Positions 53,641 to 62,862 of a stretch of DNA of 64,000 nt are shown in pieces (the stretch's first letter is position 1; every line of letters begins with the position of its first letter). This DNA is from Actinobacteria bacterium OV450 (GTDB lineage: Bacteria; Actinomycetota; Actinomycetes; Streptomycetales; Streptomycetaceae): NCBI GenBank assembly GCA_001298555.1, contig LJCW01000327.1:1-64000 (forward strand), in the 5' to 3' direction. The translations under genes and the position numbers were made by a program. The notes below the pieces were generated by a model. The model worked only from the letters and a program-made list of their open reading frames with translations, was not told where the DNA came from and did not search any database.

Positions 53641-53698
53641 CCCGATGGGGCGAAGCGTCTCCCTTTCGCACCAGGCTCCGGTGAACACCGGAGCCTCG
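53641..53698 (-). promoter_or_regulatory. Two hairpins in the hpf leader
   Basis: AGGCTCCGGTG-AA-CACCGGAGCCT (53675-53698, 11-bp perfect arms) and CGCCC-GATG-GGGCG (53641-53654) lie 28 to 85 bases before the hpf start. They could control translation or mRNA processing, although the same DNA could also encode an N-terminal extension. Confidence 0.45.
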
Positions 53699-53967
53699 GA
53701 CTTGGCGACTTTCACCTCCTCCTCCCCCATCGGCAAGATCTACACCCCACCGACTTCGGAGTCGAGAGACAGCCTCTGACACGAAGATTCACAAACGACG
53801 AAACGCGCGATCCGATGCGTGGGGCCAGGACTCGCCACTTCCATACAACCGAACATATCCCTCCATGCCGGTTGTCGGCACCCGCTACCGGACCGTACCT
53901 CCGTTCAGGTGGCTGTTCCCTCTTACTACCTGCAACGATGCGCCTTCCCCGAGAGTTCCAAATCTAT
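53699..53967. other. hpf promoter region, relatively AT-rich
   Basis: About 270 bases between the hpf leader hairpins and the comF-like stop, clearly lower in GC than its surroundings. A strong GGAGGAGGTGAAAG element lies at about 53713-53726 with only GTG directly abutting it. No clean sigma-factor consensus or gene is recognised. Confidence 0.4.
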
Positions 53968-54795
53968 TCACAAGAACGTTGGTCTGTACGGGTTGTCGGC
54001 CGAATTGCTCAAAAAAGAGTCCGGCGGGGCCGCGACCACGACCGCAGCCGCCACCGGTGCGGCCGACACCGCCCGCAGCGCCCTGGCCGCCTCCGCGAGC
54101 GTGGCCCCCGTGGTGATCACGTCGTCGACCAGCACGATCCGAGCCCCGTCCGGCAGCAGCGCCCGGCCGCCGCGGCGCACCGCCAGCGCCCCCGAGAGGT
54201 TCTCCCGGCGCTCCCGGGCCCCCAGGCCCGCCTGATCGGCCACCGGCCGGGCATGGCGCAGTACGGGCGCCACCCGCGCGGGGACCCCGGCCCGCCGCAG
54301 CCGCGCCGCGGCCGCCAGGGCGATCCTGCGCACCGGGTCGTGCCCGCGCGCCCGCACCTGCCGGCGCGCCGAGGGCACGGGAACCAGGACGGGCCCGGCG
54401 CTCGCCAACGCCGCCGCGGCGCCCCGGACTCCGCCGCCGGACACCGCGCCGGGCACGGCACCGGGCCCGGCGCGGGGCACCCCGGCCGGCACCCCGGCGC
54501 CCACCCCGAGGGCCATCCCGGCCGCCACCGCGAGGGCGGCGCCGAGCGGCCCGGCCAGCGGCAGCGCCCCGCGCTCCTTGTGCGCCAGCACGACCTCCCG
54601 TACGGCCCCCTCGTACACGGCGGCCGCATGCACCACGGGCAGCCCCGCGGGCCCCGCAGACGGGCGCACACGCCCCGCCGCGGCCCCGCTCAGCGCCCGC
54701 GCGCAACCGGCGCACAGCAGCTCACGGGCAGCCCCGCAGCCGGTGCAGCCGGCCGGCAGCACCAGCCCGGCGAGCTCCTGCCACCACCCCCGCAT
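53968..54795 (-). CDS. ComF-family phosphoribosyltransferase-like protein
   Basis: 275 residues. An N-terminal zinc finger has CTGCG and CAGCARAL (two CxxC pairs, about 16-34). LPVVHAAAVYEGAVREVVLAHKERGALPLA, read in parts, and a PRPP-loop IVLVDDVITTGATLAEAAR near 220-240 follow. The family is associated with DNA uptake in competent bacteria, but its role in Streptomyces is unknown. The middle (about 85-125) is an unusual Gly/Ala/Val/Pro-rich insert. The ATG at 54795 (MRGWWQELAGLVLP) is the natural start. The order comF, hpf, secA behind mtrAB-lpqB is shared with mycobacteria. Confidence 0.88.
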   Translation of the reverse strand: MRGWWQELAGLVLPAGCTGCGAARELLCAGCARALSGAAAGRVRPSAGPAGLPVVHAAAVYEGAVREVVLAHKERGALPLAGPLGAALAVAAGMALGVGAGVPAGVPRAGPGAVPGAVSGGGVRGAAAALASAGPVLVPVPSARRQVRARGHDPVRRIALAAAARLRRAGVPARVAPVLRHARPVADQAGLGARERRENLSGALAVRRGGRALLPDGARIVLVDDVITTGATLAEAARALRAVSAAPVAAAVVVAAPPDSFLSNSADNPYRPTFL

Positions 54796-54870
54796 GACCC
54801 CACTGTGCCGGGCGGGCCGGGCGCCCGCCACCCCTGTGGACAACCCCGGACCCGGGCGGGAAAGCACAGG

Positions 54871-56733
54871 TCAGCCGGGGTAGATCGGGGCCCTTCCGCC
54901 CTCGGCCACCGTGCGCCACTGCGCACCCGGCGGCAGCCACACGATCCCGTCGTCCTCGGAGAACGCGACCACCGGCTTCTTCTCGTCCTCGGTCGCCGCG
55001 ACCGCGACCAGCCCGGTCGCCCCGGGCAGGCTCGCCGCGATCATCGAACCGTCGGCCAGCATGTACCGGGCCTGCACGACACCCCCGTTCTCCCGCCCCA
55101 CCACCAGCAGCCGGCCCCGCGGCGCCCAGCTGAGCGCGGTCACGCTCGCCATCTGCGGGGCCGCCGGGCGCAGCTCGCGCACCGACACCGGCGCCGCGTC
55201 GCCCTTGCCCTCGGGCCGTTCGATCCGCCCGATGTACAGGTTCTTGCGGTTGTCCTTCTCCACCAGCAGTGCGATCCGCACCCCGTCCGGCGACACCTTC
55301 AGCGCGGTGATCCGCCCGTCGAGCCCGGCCACGTCGATCTTCTGCGGGACGGAGGTGGCGCCCGGGATCCGGTACAGCGCCGCGTTCTGCGGATCCTGGT
55401 CCGCGACCCACACGTCGCCCGCCGCGTCCCAGCTCGGCGCACCCAGCCCGTTCGGCTTCGTGCCCTTGCTGCCCAGCTCCGGCGCCGGCACGGCCCCGGC
55501 CGTCGTCATGTTCACCAGGTGCAGCCCGCGCCCGTCGTCGGAGACCACCGCCGCGCGCTTCTCGTCGTACGAGACGGCCGCCGAGCCGACCTTGAAGCCG
55601 GGGTTCGCGGAGGTGGGGGACAGCGGGCCCGGTACCGGCTCGGGCCGGTACTGCTGGTCCTCACTGGTGACGTCGAGCTTCATCCGGACGAGCCGGTCCC
55701 CGCTGTCGACGTAGTACTGGTACTCGGGAACCGGCGGCCGGTGGGCGATCGCCGCCGCAGCCGCCTCGGTCAGCGAGCACAGCGAGGACCGGTCCGCGCG
55801 CAGCAGCTCGACACGGGCCAGCCGGGACGCGGTCAGGTCCTGCACCGTGTACAGGAGTTGCGCGGCCATCTTCTCGCACTGCGGCTGCGCGACGTTGTCG
55901 ACCTTGTCGTTGAGCGGCACCTTCAGCACGTTCTGGCCGTCGTACGTGAGGGACTTGGTGCCCTCCCGCAGTTCGGTGCCGGTCGGGAAACTCGAAGAGA
56001 CCACGGGTCCCAGCCACTTGGACGGACCGGCGAGCAGGGACTGGACGGTCTGCGTCGTCGGGTCCATACGCGAGTCGGGATCGCTGCGCTGGCGCACGTA
56101 CACGGGGTCGGCGACGAGGCTGCCGCCCGCGAAGTAGTACTTGTTGACCGGCATGTAGATGCGCTGGAAGTCGGACTCGCTCAGCACGAGACTGCTCGGC
56201 GGCGTCGCGATACGCCACTGCTTGTTCTCCTGGACCAGCTGGAGGAACTCCTCGTAGCGCCTGTTCGCGGAGGTCTCCGGCTGATAGGCGCTGCGCTCGT
56301 CCACCGTCGCGAGCTTCGTTCCGGTCATCTTGTACCGGGGGCCCGAGGGCTCCTTCTCGCCGCCGACGGAGAACCGGTCGATGCCGGCGGAGAGCACGGT
56401 GACGGCGGAACCGGGCTTCCAGTTCTTCGCCGCCTCCTCGGTGAGGTACTTGCGGGCGGTCTGCAGCTGCGGGTCGTCGCTGGTCATGGCCTCCAGGAAG
56501 CCGTCGACGATGTCGGCCGGACCGGCCTTGTCGGCCGGCGGCACACCGAACACCCGGACCTGGGAGTCCACGCCCTGCGAGGCCCGCACCTCACGGATCT
56601 CCCCGTGGTCGGGCATGGACGCGCAGCCCGCCAGCAGCAGCCCGGCCGCGCCGAAGGCGTACGCCCGCACCCTCCGCCAGCGGCGGCGGCCGTCCCTGCG
56701 CACCCGTGCGGGCTCAGCTTCCACCTGCGCCAT
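54871..56733 (-). CDS. lpqB: Lipoprotein LpqB, MtrAB accessory protein
   Basis: A 620-residue secreted lipoprotein. A basic N-terminus (RRDGRRRWRRVRAYAF) is followed by a hydrophobic stretch and lipobox LLLAGC with C37. GerMN domain and a C-terminal LpqB beta-propeller (DVWVADQDPQ, ALSWAPRGRLLVVG) are present. It interacts with the MtrB sensor outside the membrane and affects MtrA signalling. The ATG at 56733 overlaps the mtrB end by 20 bases. A GTG at 56724, with AGGAGG nine bases upstream, is a possible alternative start. Confidence 0.94.
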   Translation of the reverse strand: MAQVEAEPARVRRDGRRRWRRVRAYAFGAAGLLLAGCASMPDHGEIREVRASQGVDSQVRVFGVPPADKAGPADIVDGFLEAMTSDDPQLQTARKYLTEEAAKNWKPGSAVTVLSAGIDRFSVGGEKEPSGPRYKMTGTKLATVDERSAYQPETSANRRYEEFLQLVQENKQWRIATPPSSLVLSESDFQRIYMPVNKYYFAGGSLVADPVYVRQRSDPDSRMDPTTQTVQSLLAGPSKWLGPVVSSSFPTGTELREGTKSLTYDGQNVLKVPLNDKVDNVAQPQCEKMAAQLLYTVQDLTASRLARVELLRADRSSLCSLTEAAAAAIAHRPPVPEYQYYVDSGDRLVRMKLDVTSEDQQYRPEPVPGPLSPTSANPGFKVGSAAVSYDEKRAAVVSDDGRGLHLVNMTTAGAVPAPELGSKGTKPNGLGAPSWDAAGDVWVADQDPQNAALYRIPGATSVPQKIDVAGLDGRITALKVSPDGVRIALLVEKDNRKNLYIGRIERPEGKGDAAPVSVRELRPAAPQMASVTALSWAPRGRLLVVGRENGGVVQARYMLADGSMIAASLPGATGLVAVAATEDEKKPVVAFSEDDGIVWLPPGAQWRTVAEGGRAPIYPG

Positions 56734-58729
56734 CCTCCTGTGCTCCTGCTGCCTGCTCGGCGGCGGCCCGGCCGGGGGCCGTCGCCTGGTCGGCCTGGCG
56801 GGACACGACACGGGCCCCGTTGCCCGGCAGGGCCGTGGGGTCCGCGGGCACCGGCACCGCGCCGGCGACCGCCGACCGGGGCGGTATCGGCGACCGGTCG
56901 GGCCGGGGCGGGCCCTGGGGCGCCCTCGGGGCCGTACCGGAGCCGGCCGCCTCGGCCGCGGCCCTGGCCCGGTTGGCCCGGGAATCCTCCGGCTCCAGCG
57001 GGATCGGGGACCCGCGCAGCGGCTCGTCGGCGGTCCGCGGCAGGGTCAGCCGGAACTGCGAGCCGCCGCCCGGCTCGCCCCAGGCCTGCAGCCAGCCGCC
57101 GTGCAGCCGGGCGTCCTCGACGGCGATCGACAGGCCGAGGCCGGTGCCGCCGGTGGTGCGGGCGCGGGCCGGGTCGGCCCGCCAGAAGCGGTTGAAGACG
57201 CGGGTGGCCTCGCCGGGCTTGAGCCCGACCCCGTAGTCCCGTACGGCCACGGCGACGGCCCCGCCCGCGGACGCGAGGCGGACCACCACGTCGCGGCCCT
57301 CCCCGTGCTCCACGGCGTTGACGACGAGGTTGCGCAGCACGCGCTCCACGCGCCGCGAGTCGGCCTCGGCTATGACGGGCTGGGTGTCCCCCAGGACCCG
57401 GATCCGGGTCCCCTTGTGCTCGGCGAGCGGCTCGGCGCCGTCGATGACCCGGCGCACGACCTCCCGCAGGTCGATCGGCTCCGCCTCCAGGGCCGCGGCA
57501 CCCGCGTCGAACCGGCTGATCTCCAGCAGGTCCGCGAGCAGCGACTCGAAACGGTCGAGCTGTCCGGCGAGCAGTTCGGCGGAGCGCGCCGTGACCGGGT
57601 CGAAGTCGACCCGGGCGTCGTGGATGACGTCGGCCGCCATCCGTACGGTCGTCAGCGGTGTCCGCAGCTCGTGCGAGACGTCGGAGACGAACCGGCGCTG
57701 CATCCGCGACAGGTCCTCCAGCTGCTGGATCTTGAGCTGGAGGTTCTGCGCCATCTTGTTGAAGGCCTCGCCCAGACGGGCGATGTCGTCTTCCCCGGTG
57801 ACCTTCATCCGCTCCTGGAGCCGCCCGGCCGAAAGCCGTTCGGCGATCCCGGCGGCCATCCGCACCGGCGTCACGACCTGCCGTACGACGAGCCAGGCGA
57901 TCGCTCCGAGCAGCACGACCACGAACACGCCGGCGGTGGCGATGGTGACCTTGATCAGGTTGAGGGACTCCTCCTCCTGCGTGAGCGGGAAGAGGTAGTA
58001 CAGGTCGTACGGGTCCCCGTTGATGTCGGTGAGCCGCTTGCCCACGACGAGCGCGGGCTCGGGCGCCTTGTCCCCGGCTCCGGCGGTGTACCGGATCTGC
58101 GAGAAGGTCTTGAACGTCCCGGTGCTGTGGTTGACGGACCGGCGCAGCGCCGGGGGGACGCTCGCGGTCGGGTCGACGTTGCCGGAGGCGCGGGCGCCCT
58201 TGACGCCCGAGACGAACGGCCCGCCCGGCTGCCCGCCGGGTTCACCTCCCGCACCGGGACCGGTACCGAGCGCCACCACCTCGAAGGCGGTCTGGCCGCC
58301 ACTGGCGAGCTGCTTGACCAGCGAGTTCATCCAGGTACTGGCGTCCCGGCCGACCTTGTTGTCGGTGACGTCGGGCCCGTCCCCGGTGGAGGGCGTGTTG
58401 GCCTTCTCCTGTGCGACCGCGAACCCGCCCGCCGCCTGGCTCTGCGCGGCATCCTCCTTGGCCTCGAGGAGACCCCTGCTGACCTGGGCGATCACCACGA
58501 AGCCCAGCGCGAGCACCACCGCCAGCGACATCAGAAGCGTCGCGGCGACCACCCGGAGCTGGATGTTGCGCCGCCACAGCCGGACAGCCGGAAGCAGCGG
58601 TCGTCGTACGAGACGTACGAACAACCGCAGCACAGGGCCGCCAGGAGCTCCGTCGGCCATCTGACGGAGCTGGCGGCCTCCCCTCAGGACTCCTCGGCGG
58701 GAGCCGCTGGGGGACTTGCCGGGCTGCAC
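56714..58729 (-). CDS. mtrB: Sensor histidine kinase MtrB
   Basis: About 671 residues. The first membrane segment is about 61-83, the extracellular sensor domain about 84-260, the second segment about 262-283, then HAMP. The dimerisation box FVSDVSHELRTPLTT has phospho-acceptor H353, with HATPase N, G1 and G2 boxes (VVNAVEHGEG, RDYGVGLKP, TGGTGLGLSI). The Pro/Ala-rich C-terminal tail is about 90 residues. GTG 58729 is adjacent to the mtrA stop; alternative starts exist at 58762 and downstream. With MtrA it coordinates cell cycle, wall and development genes. Confidence 0.95.
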   Translation of the reverse strand: MQPGKSPSGSRRGVLRGGRQLRQMADGAPGGPVLRLFVRLVRRPLLPAVRLWRRNIQLRVVAATLLMSLAVVLALGFVVIAQVSRGLLEAKEDAAQSQAAGGFAVAQEKANTPSTGDGPDVTDNKVGRDASTWMNSLVKQLASGGQTAFEVVALGTGPGAGGEPGGQPGGPFVSGVKGARASGNVDPTASVPPALRRSVNHSTGTFKTFSQIRYTAGAGDKAPEPALVVGKRLTDINGDPYDLYYLFPLTQEEESLNLIKVTIATAGVFVVVLLGAIAWLVVRQVVTPVRMAAGIAERLSAGRLQERMKVTGEDDIARLGEAFNKMAQNLQLKIQQLEDLSRMQRRFVSDVSHELRTPLTTVRMAADVIHDARVDFDPVTARSAELLAGQLDRFESLLADLLEISRFDAGAAALEAEPIDLREVVRRVIDGAEPLAEHKGTRIRVLGDTQPVIAEADSRRVERVLRNLVVNAVEHGEGRDVVVRLASAGGAVAVAVRDYGVGLKPGEATRVFNRFWRADPARARTTGGTGLGLSIAVEDARLHGGWLQAWGEPGGGSQFRLTLPRTADEPLRGSPIPLEPEDSRANRARAAAEAAGSGTAPRAPQGPPRPDRSPIPPRSAVAGAVPVPADPTALPGNGARVVSRQADQATAPGRAAAEQAAGAQEDGAGGS

Positions 58730-58730
58730 G

Positions 58731-59420
58731 TCAGCTCGGTCCGGCCTTGTAGCCGACACCACGCACCGTCACGACGATCTCGGGGCGCTCCGGGTCCTTC
58801 TCGACCTTGGAGCGCAGTCGCTGCACATGCACGTTGACGAGGCGGGTGTCCGCCGCGTGCCGGTAGCCCCAGACCTGCTCCAGCAGCACCTCGCGGGTGA
58901 ACACCTGCCAGGGCTTGCGCGCGAGCGCGACCAGCAGGTCGAATTCGAGCGGGGTCAGTGCGATCGAGGCACCGTCGCGCTTGACCGAGTGCCCGGCGAC
59001 GTCGATGACGAGGTCACCGATGGCCAGCTGCTCGGGCGCGGGCTCCTCCGAGCGGCGCAGGCGGGCCCGGATGCGGGCCACCAGCTCCTTCGGCTTGAAC
59101 GGCTTGACGATGTAGTCGTCGGCCCCGGACTCCAGGCCCACGACGACGTCCACCGTGTCGCTCTTCGCGGTGAGCATCACGATCGGCACGCCGGATTCGG
59201 CCCGGATCAGCCTGCAGACCTCTATGCCGTCCCGTCCGGGCAGCATCAGGTCGAGCAGCACGAGATCCGGCTTCGCCTCCCGGAAGGCAGCCAGTGCCTT
59301 GTCGCCGTCCGCTACGAACGACGGCTCAAAACCTTCTCCACGCAGCACAATGCCGAGCATCTCGGCCAGCGCGGTGTCGTCGTCGACGACAAGGACTCGT
59401 CCCTTCATGCTTGACATCAT
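58731..59420 (-). CDS. mtrA: Response regulator MtrA
   Basis: A 229-residue OmpR-family regulator. The receiver domain has D57 in DLVLLDLMLPGRDG and the lysine in VKPFKPKEL. The winged helix is about 130-226 (IALTPLEFDLLVALARKPWQVF, VNVHVQRLRSKVEKD, VRGVGYKAG). The start MMSSMKGRVLVVDDD has no ribosome binding site at any of its three ATGs. GGTAACGAT lies 11 bases ahead of the first and may be a -10 region, which would give a very short leader. An ATTAGCTAAT palindrome abuts the start. Confidence 0.96.
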   Translation of the reverse strand: MMSSMKGRVLVVDDDTALAEMLGIVLRGEGFEPSFVADGDKALAAFREAKPDLVLLDLMLPGRDGIEVCRLIRAESGVPIVMLTAKSDTVDVVVGLESGADDYIVKPFKPKELVARIRARLRRSEEPAPEQLAIGDLVIDVAGHSVKRDGASIALTPLEFDLLVALARKPWQVFTREVLLEQVWGYRHAADTRLVNVHVQRLRSKVEKDPERPEIVVTVRGVGYKAGPS

Positions 59421-59423
59421 CCC

Positions 59424-59433
59424 ATTAGCTAAT
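59424..59433. promoter_or_regulatory. AT palindrome at the mtrA start
   Basis: ATTAGCTAAT, a perfect 10-base palindrome of AT-rich sequence, three bases ahead of the mtrA ATG and next to GGTAAC. It could be part of the promoter or an autoregulatory site. Confidence 0.35.
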
Positions 59434-59649
59434 CGTTACCTGGCGGTGAGCTGTCCCACAGCCAAAAGGGCTGGAAATCGCCCCTCGGACCTGCGTGGAG
59501 ATCAGGGCGTCCAGTCTGCCCCGGATCCGGGCGACAATTGAAGGCGCGGGCCGCAGGAGATCCGGGGGGACGGCCGGTCCGCTCTACGTTCCCACGTGGC
59601 ACGATGGCAGCCGACCAGCGCCCCCCGCAGTGCACGTGAAGGAGCGACG

Positions 59650-60930
59650 ATGAACGACTCTCCGGGCTGGGCCGTGCCCGGACCCTCCCCGTCCGACGGC
59701 GAGCGGCCGGGCGCATCCGACGGCCGGGGCGGCACCGACGGCGCACCGCCGCAGCCGCCGCAGCCCGCCGGCGGACAGAAGTGGTCCGCGGAGCAGCCAC
59801 CGCCCGGCGAGTGGTCGAGCCCCGGCGCCCCCCAGGCCCCGAAGCCCCCGCCGCAGCCCCAGCCCCAGCCCGGCTCGGGCTGGGGCTCGTACGGCGGCCC
59901 CCAGGGCCCCCAGGACGGCCGGTACGGCTACCCGGGCGGCCCCGGCCAGTGGGGCAAGCCCCCCGCCGCCAAGCCCGGTGTGATCCCGCTGCGCCCCCTC
60001 GACCTCGGCGAGATCCTCGACGGCGCCGTCGCCACCGTGCGCAGCCACTGGCGCTCGGTCCTGCCGATCACGCTCGTCGTGGCCACCGTCGTCCAGGTCA
60101 TCAGCGTCCTCGTACAGAAGTACGCGCTCGCCGACCTCGCCGTCACCGCCGACCCCGAAGCCAGCCTCCAGGACCTCCTCGACACCCTCGGCGGCGCCAT
60201 GACGGCCCTGGTCGCCAACGGGTTCATCCAGCTCATCGGGACCATCATCGCCACCGCCATGGTCACGATGATCTTCAGCCGCGCCGTGCTCGGCCAGGGC
60301 TCCACGATCGGGCAGGCCTGGCGCGAGGCCCGCCCCCGGCTGCTCCACCTGCTGGGGCTGACCCTGCTGATGGGCCTCGGCGGCGCCGCCCTCGTCGTCG
60401 TGCTGCTCCTGCCCGGCATCCTCCTGCGCAACATCGGCCTCGGCCTCGTCGGCGGCCTCGCCGCCGTACCCCTCGTCATCTGGCTCGGGATCAAGTTCAG
60501 CCTGGCCTCGCCCGCCCTGATGCTGGAGAAGGCCGGCGTCATCACCTCGCTGCGCCGCTCGTCGCGCCTCGTCCGGGGCTCGTGGTGGCGCATCTTCGGG
60601 ATCACCGCCCTGACCGGCCTCATCACCGCCTTCGTCTCGGCCGTCATCGTCTACCCGCTGACCGCCCTCGGTCTCGCCATCGGCCTCGCCGACGGCGGGG
60701 TCAGCGGCCTGGAGAACGGCACCGCCGCCACCGGCTGGGCCCCGCTGATCCTCGCCGCCGTCGGCGCGGTCATCGCACAGACGATCACCATGCCGATCCA
60801 GGCGGGCGTCACCGTCCTCCTGTACGTCGACCAGCGCATCCGCCGCGAAGCCCTCGACCTGGAGCTCGCCCGGGCGGCGGGCCTGGAGAACTACGGCTCG
60901 GACCCGGCCGCGCCGCCCACCGGAGGGTGA
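59650..60930 (+). CDS. Multi-spanning membrane protein with proline-rich N-terminus
   Basis: 426 residues. Residues about 1-105 are a Pro/Gly/Gln-rich cytoplasmic tail (GAPPQPPQPAGG, KPPPQPQPQPGSG, YGYPGGPGQWGKPP). IPLRPLDLGEILDGAVATVRSHW then opens a domain of about six membrane segments with VQKYALADL, ALMLEKAGVITSLRRSSRLV and ITMPIQAGVTVLLYVDQRIR, read in parts. This is the pattern of DUF7544/glycerophosphodiester-phosphodiesterase membrane-domain proteins, without a catalytic domain. The ATG at 59650 has GAAGGAG upstream. It is first in an operon with DUF4129, DUF4350 and moxR. Confidence 0.82.
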   Translation: MNDSPGWAVPGPSPSDGERPGASDGRGGTDGAPPQPPQPAGGQKWSAEQPPPGEWSSPGAPQAPKPPPQPQPQPGSGWGSYGGPQGPQDGRYGYPGGPGQWGKPPAAKPGVIPLRPLDLGEILDGAVATVRSHWRSVLPITLVVATVVQVISVLVQKYALADLAVTADPEASLQDLLDTLGGAMTALVANGFIQLIGTIIATAMVTMIFSRAVLGQGSTIGQAWREARPRLLHLLGLTLLMGLGGAALVVVLLLPGILLRNIGLGLVGGLAAVPLVIWLGIKFSLASPALMLEKAGVITSLRRSSRLVRGSWWRIFGITALTGLITAFVSAVIVYPLTALGLAIGLADGGVSGLENGTAATGWAPLILAAVGAVIAQTITMPIQAGVTVLLYVDQRIRREALDLELARAAGLENYGSDPAAPPTGG

Positions 60931-60937
60931 TGCACCG

Positions 60938-61618
60938 ATGATGAGCACGGGGGGCCTCATCACACGCGCCGCGGCGCTCCTGCCGACCGCGGAGAAACCA
61001 CCGGTGACGACACCGCGGCAGCCTGCCCGCGAGGCGGCCGAACGCGAACTGTCCAAACCGCTGTACCACCAGGACGACCCGGGCCTGCTCCAACGCGCCC
61101 TGGACCGCTTCTGGGAATGGGTCGGCCACCTCTTCGACCGCGCCCAGGGCGCCACCCCCGGCGGCACCCTGGGCCTGGCCGCGATCGCCGTCCTCGCCGC
61201 CCTGGCCGTCACCGCCCTGTGGTGGCGGCTCGGCGCCCCCCGCCGGACCGCCACCGGCGCCACCACCCTGTTCGACGACGCCCTGCGCAGCTCCGCCGAC
61301 CACCGCGCCGCCGCCGACGCACACGCCGCCGCGGGCCGCTGGACCGAAGCCGTCCAGGAGCGCATGCGCGCCGTCGTCCGCTCCCTCGAGGAACGCACCC
61401 TCCTCGACCCGCGCCCCGGCCGCACCGCCGACGAGGCCGCCGCCGAAGCCGCCGCGTCCCTGCCCGACCACGCCGAGGCCCTCCGTACGGCGGCCCGCAC
61501 CTTCGACGACGTCACCTACGGCGGCCGCCCCGCCGACTCCGACACGTACGCCCGCCTGCGCACCCTCGACCTCGCCCTGACCCGCACGAAGCCGCTGCTG
61601 ACGGGACCCCCGGCATGA
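60938..61618 (+). CDS. DUF4129 domain-containing membrane protein
   Basis: 226 residues. PAREAAERELSKPLYHQDDP (about 25-45) is followed by an amphipathic FWEWVGHLFDRAQG and one membrane segment at about 75-97 (LGLAAIAVLAALAVTALWW). The cytoplasmic DUF4129 helical domain runs to the end (WTEAVQERMRAVVRSLEER, GRTADEAAAEAAASLP). DUF4129 usually accompanies MoxR/DUF58 operons. It is separated by 7 bases from the preceding gene, and its stop overlaps the next ATG. Confidence 0.85.
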   Translation: MMSTGGLITRAAALLPTAEKPPVTTPRQPAREAAERELSKPLYHQDDPGLLQRALDRFWEWVGHLFDRAQGATPGGTLGLAAIAVLAALAVTALWWRLGAPRRTATGATTLFDDALRSSADHRAAADAHAAAGRWTEAVQERMRAVVRSLEERTLLDPRPGRTADEAAAEAAASLPDHAEALRTAARTFDDVTYGGRPADSDTYARLRTLDLALTRTKPLLTGPPA

Positions 61619-62862
61619 CCGCCCCCACCCCGGACCCGCCCACCGCCGCACCCCGGTCCGGCACCCCGGCAACGGCTGCCGCCCCGACGCCCGCCGGCAG
61701 CGGCCCGGCCCGTCTCCTCGCGTGGCGGCGGTTCCGGGGCGCGCTGATCTGCCTCGCAATCCTGCTGGCCGCCGCGATCACCCTCGCGGCCCTCGGCTCC
61801 GGGAGCCGCCACGGCCGCCTCGACCCCCGCTCCGCCGACCCCGACGGCAGCCGGGCCGTCGCCGAGCTGCTCCAGGCCCGCGGGGTCACCACCCGCGTCG
61901 TCACCACCGCCCGCGAGGCCGCCGCCGCGGCCGGCCCCGGCACCACCGTGCTGGTCACCGACCCCGACCGGCTCGGCGACACCCAGCGCCGCACCATCCG
62001 CTCCGTCATCGACCTCTCCGGCGGCCGGACCGTCCTGCTCGCCCCCGGCGGCCTCAGCCTGCCCGACCTGGCCCCCGCCGCCCGCACCAAGGGCGGCGCC
62101 TTCGAACGGGACCTCGACCCCGGCTGCACCCTGCCCGCCGCCCGCTCCGCAGGCCGCGCCGACACCGGCGGCGGCCACCGCTACACCACCGACGGAGCGA
62201 CCGGCACGGCCTGCTACCCCGACGACGGCCACCCCACCCTCCTCGTCCTGGCCTCCGGCACGACCGGCGGCGACACCGTCCTCCTCGGCTCCGGGACGAT
62301 CCTGCTCAACAAGAGGCTCGCCTCCGAGGGCAACGCCTCCCTCGCCCTCCAGCTCCTCGGCTCCCGGCCCGAACTCGTCTGGTACCTGCCCTCCCTGACA
62401 GAGGTCCAGGACGAGGACCCCACCGCGCAGAAGAGCCTCTTCGAGCTCGTCCCCCGCGGCTGGGGCTGGGCCCTCCTCCAGCTCGTCCTCGCCGCGGCCC
62501 TCGCCGCCCTCTGGCGCGCCCGCCGGCTCGGCCCCCTCGTCACCGAGCAACTGCCCGTCGCCATCCGCGCCTCCGAGACCACCGAGGGCCGCGCCCGCCT
62601 CTACCGCAAGGCCGGCGCCCGCGACCGCGCCGCGACCGTGCTGCGCACCGCCGCCCGCGAACGCCTGGCCGCCCTGGTCGGCGTACCGCCCACCGGGGCC
62701 CACGAACCCGCGGCACTGGTCCCCGCCGTGTCCGCCCGCCTGACCGACGGTCACGGGGACCTGACCGCCCTCCTCTTCGGCACCACGCCCGCCGACGACG
62801 CGGCACTCGTCGCGCTCGCCGACCACCTCGACGCCCTCGAAAGAGAGGTCCGCACCTCATGA
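61615..62862 (+). CDS. DUF4350 domain-containing membrane protein
   Basis: 415 residues. A Pro/Ala tail is followed by a first membrane segment at about 42-62 (GALICLAILLAAAITLAAL). The extracytoplasmic DUF4350 domain is about 65-270 (DPDGSRAVAELLQARGVTTR, TVLLAPGGLSLPDLAP, YPDDGHP). A second segment is at about 283-303 (GWGWALLQLVLAAALAALW), and the C-terminal domain is cytoplasmic. The function is unknown; the family is found in MoxR operons. It overlaps both neighbours by 4 bases. Confidence 0.87.
   Translation: MTAPTPDPPTAAPRSGTPATAAAPTPAGSGPARLLAWRRFRGALICLAILLAAAITLAALGSGSRHGRLDPRSADPDGSRAVAELLQARGVTTRVVTTAREAAAAAGPGTTVLVTDPDRLGDTQRRTIRSVIDLSGGRTVLLAPGGLSLPDLAPAARTKGGAFERDLDPGCTLPAARSAGRADTGGGHRYTTDGATGTACYPDDGHPTLLVLASGTTGGDTVLLGSGTILLNKRLASEGNASLALQLLGSRPELVWYLPSLTEVQDEDPTAQKSLFELVPRGWGWALLQLVLAAALAALWRARRLGPLVTEQLPVAIRASETTEGRARLYRKAGARDRAATVLRTAARERLAALVGVPPTGAHEPAALVPAVSARLTDGHGDLTALLFGTTPADDAALVALADHLDALEREVRTS

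Noticed and set aside
52792..57195. A 1467-residue plus-strand open frame over hpf, comF, lpqB and mtrB
   Set aside because: It crosses four real genes on the other strand and has no recognisable domain.
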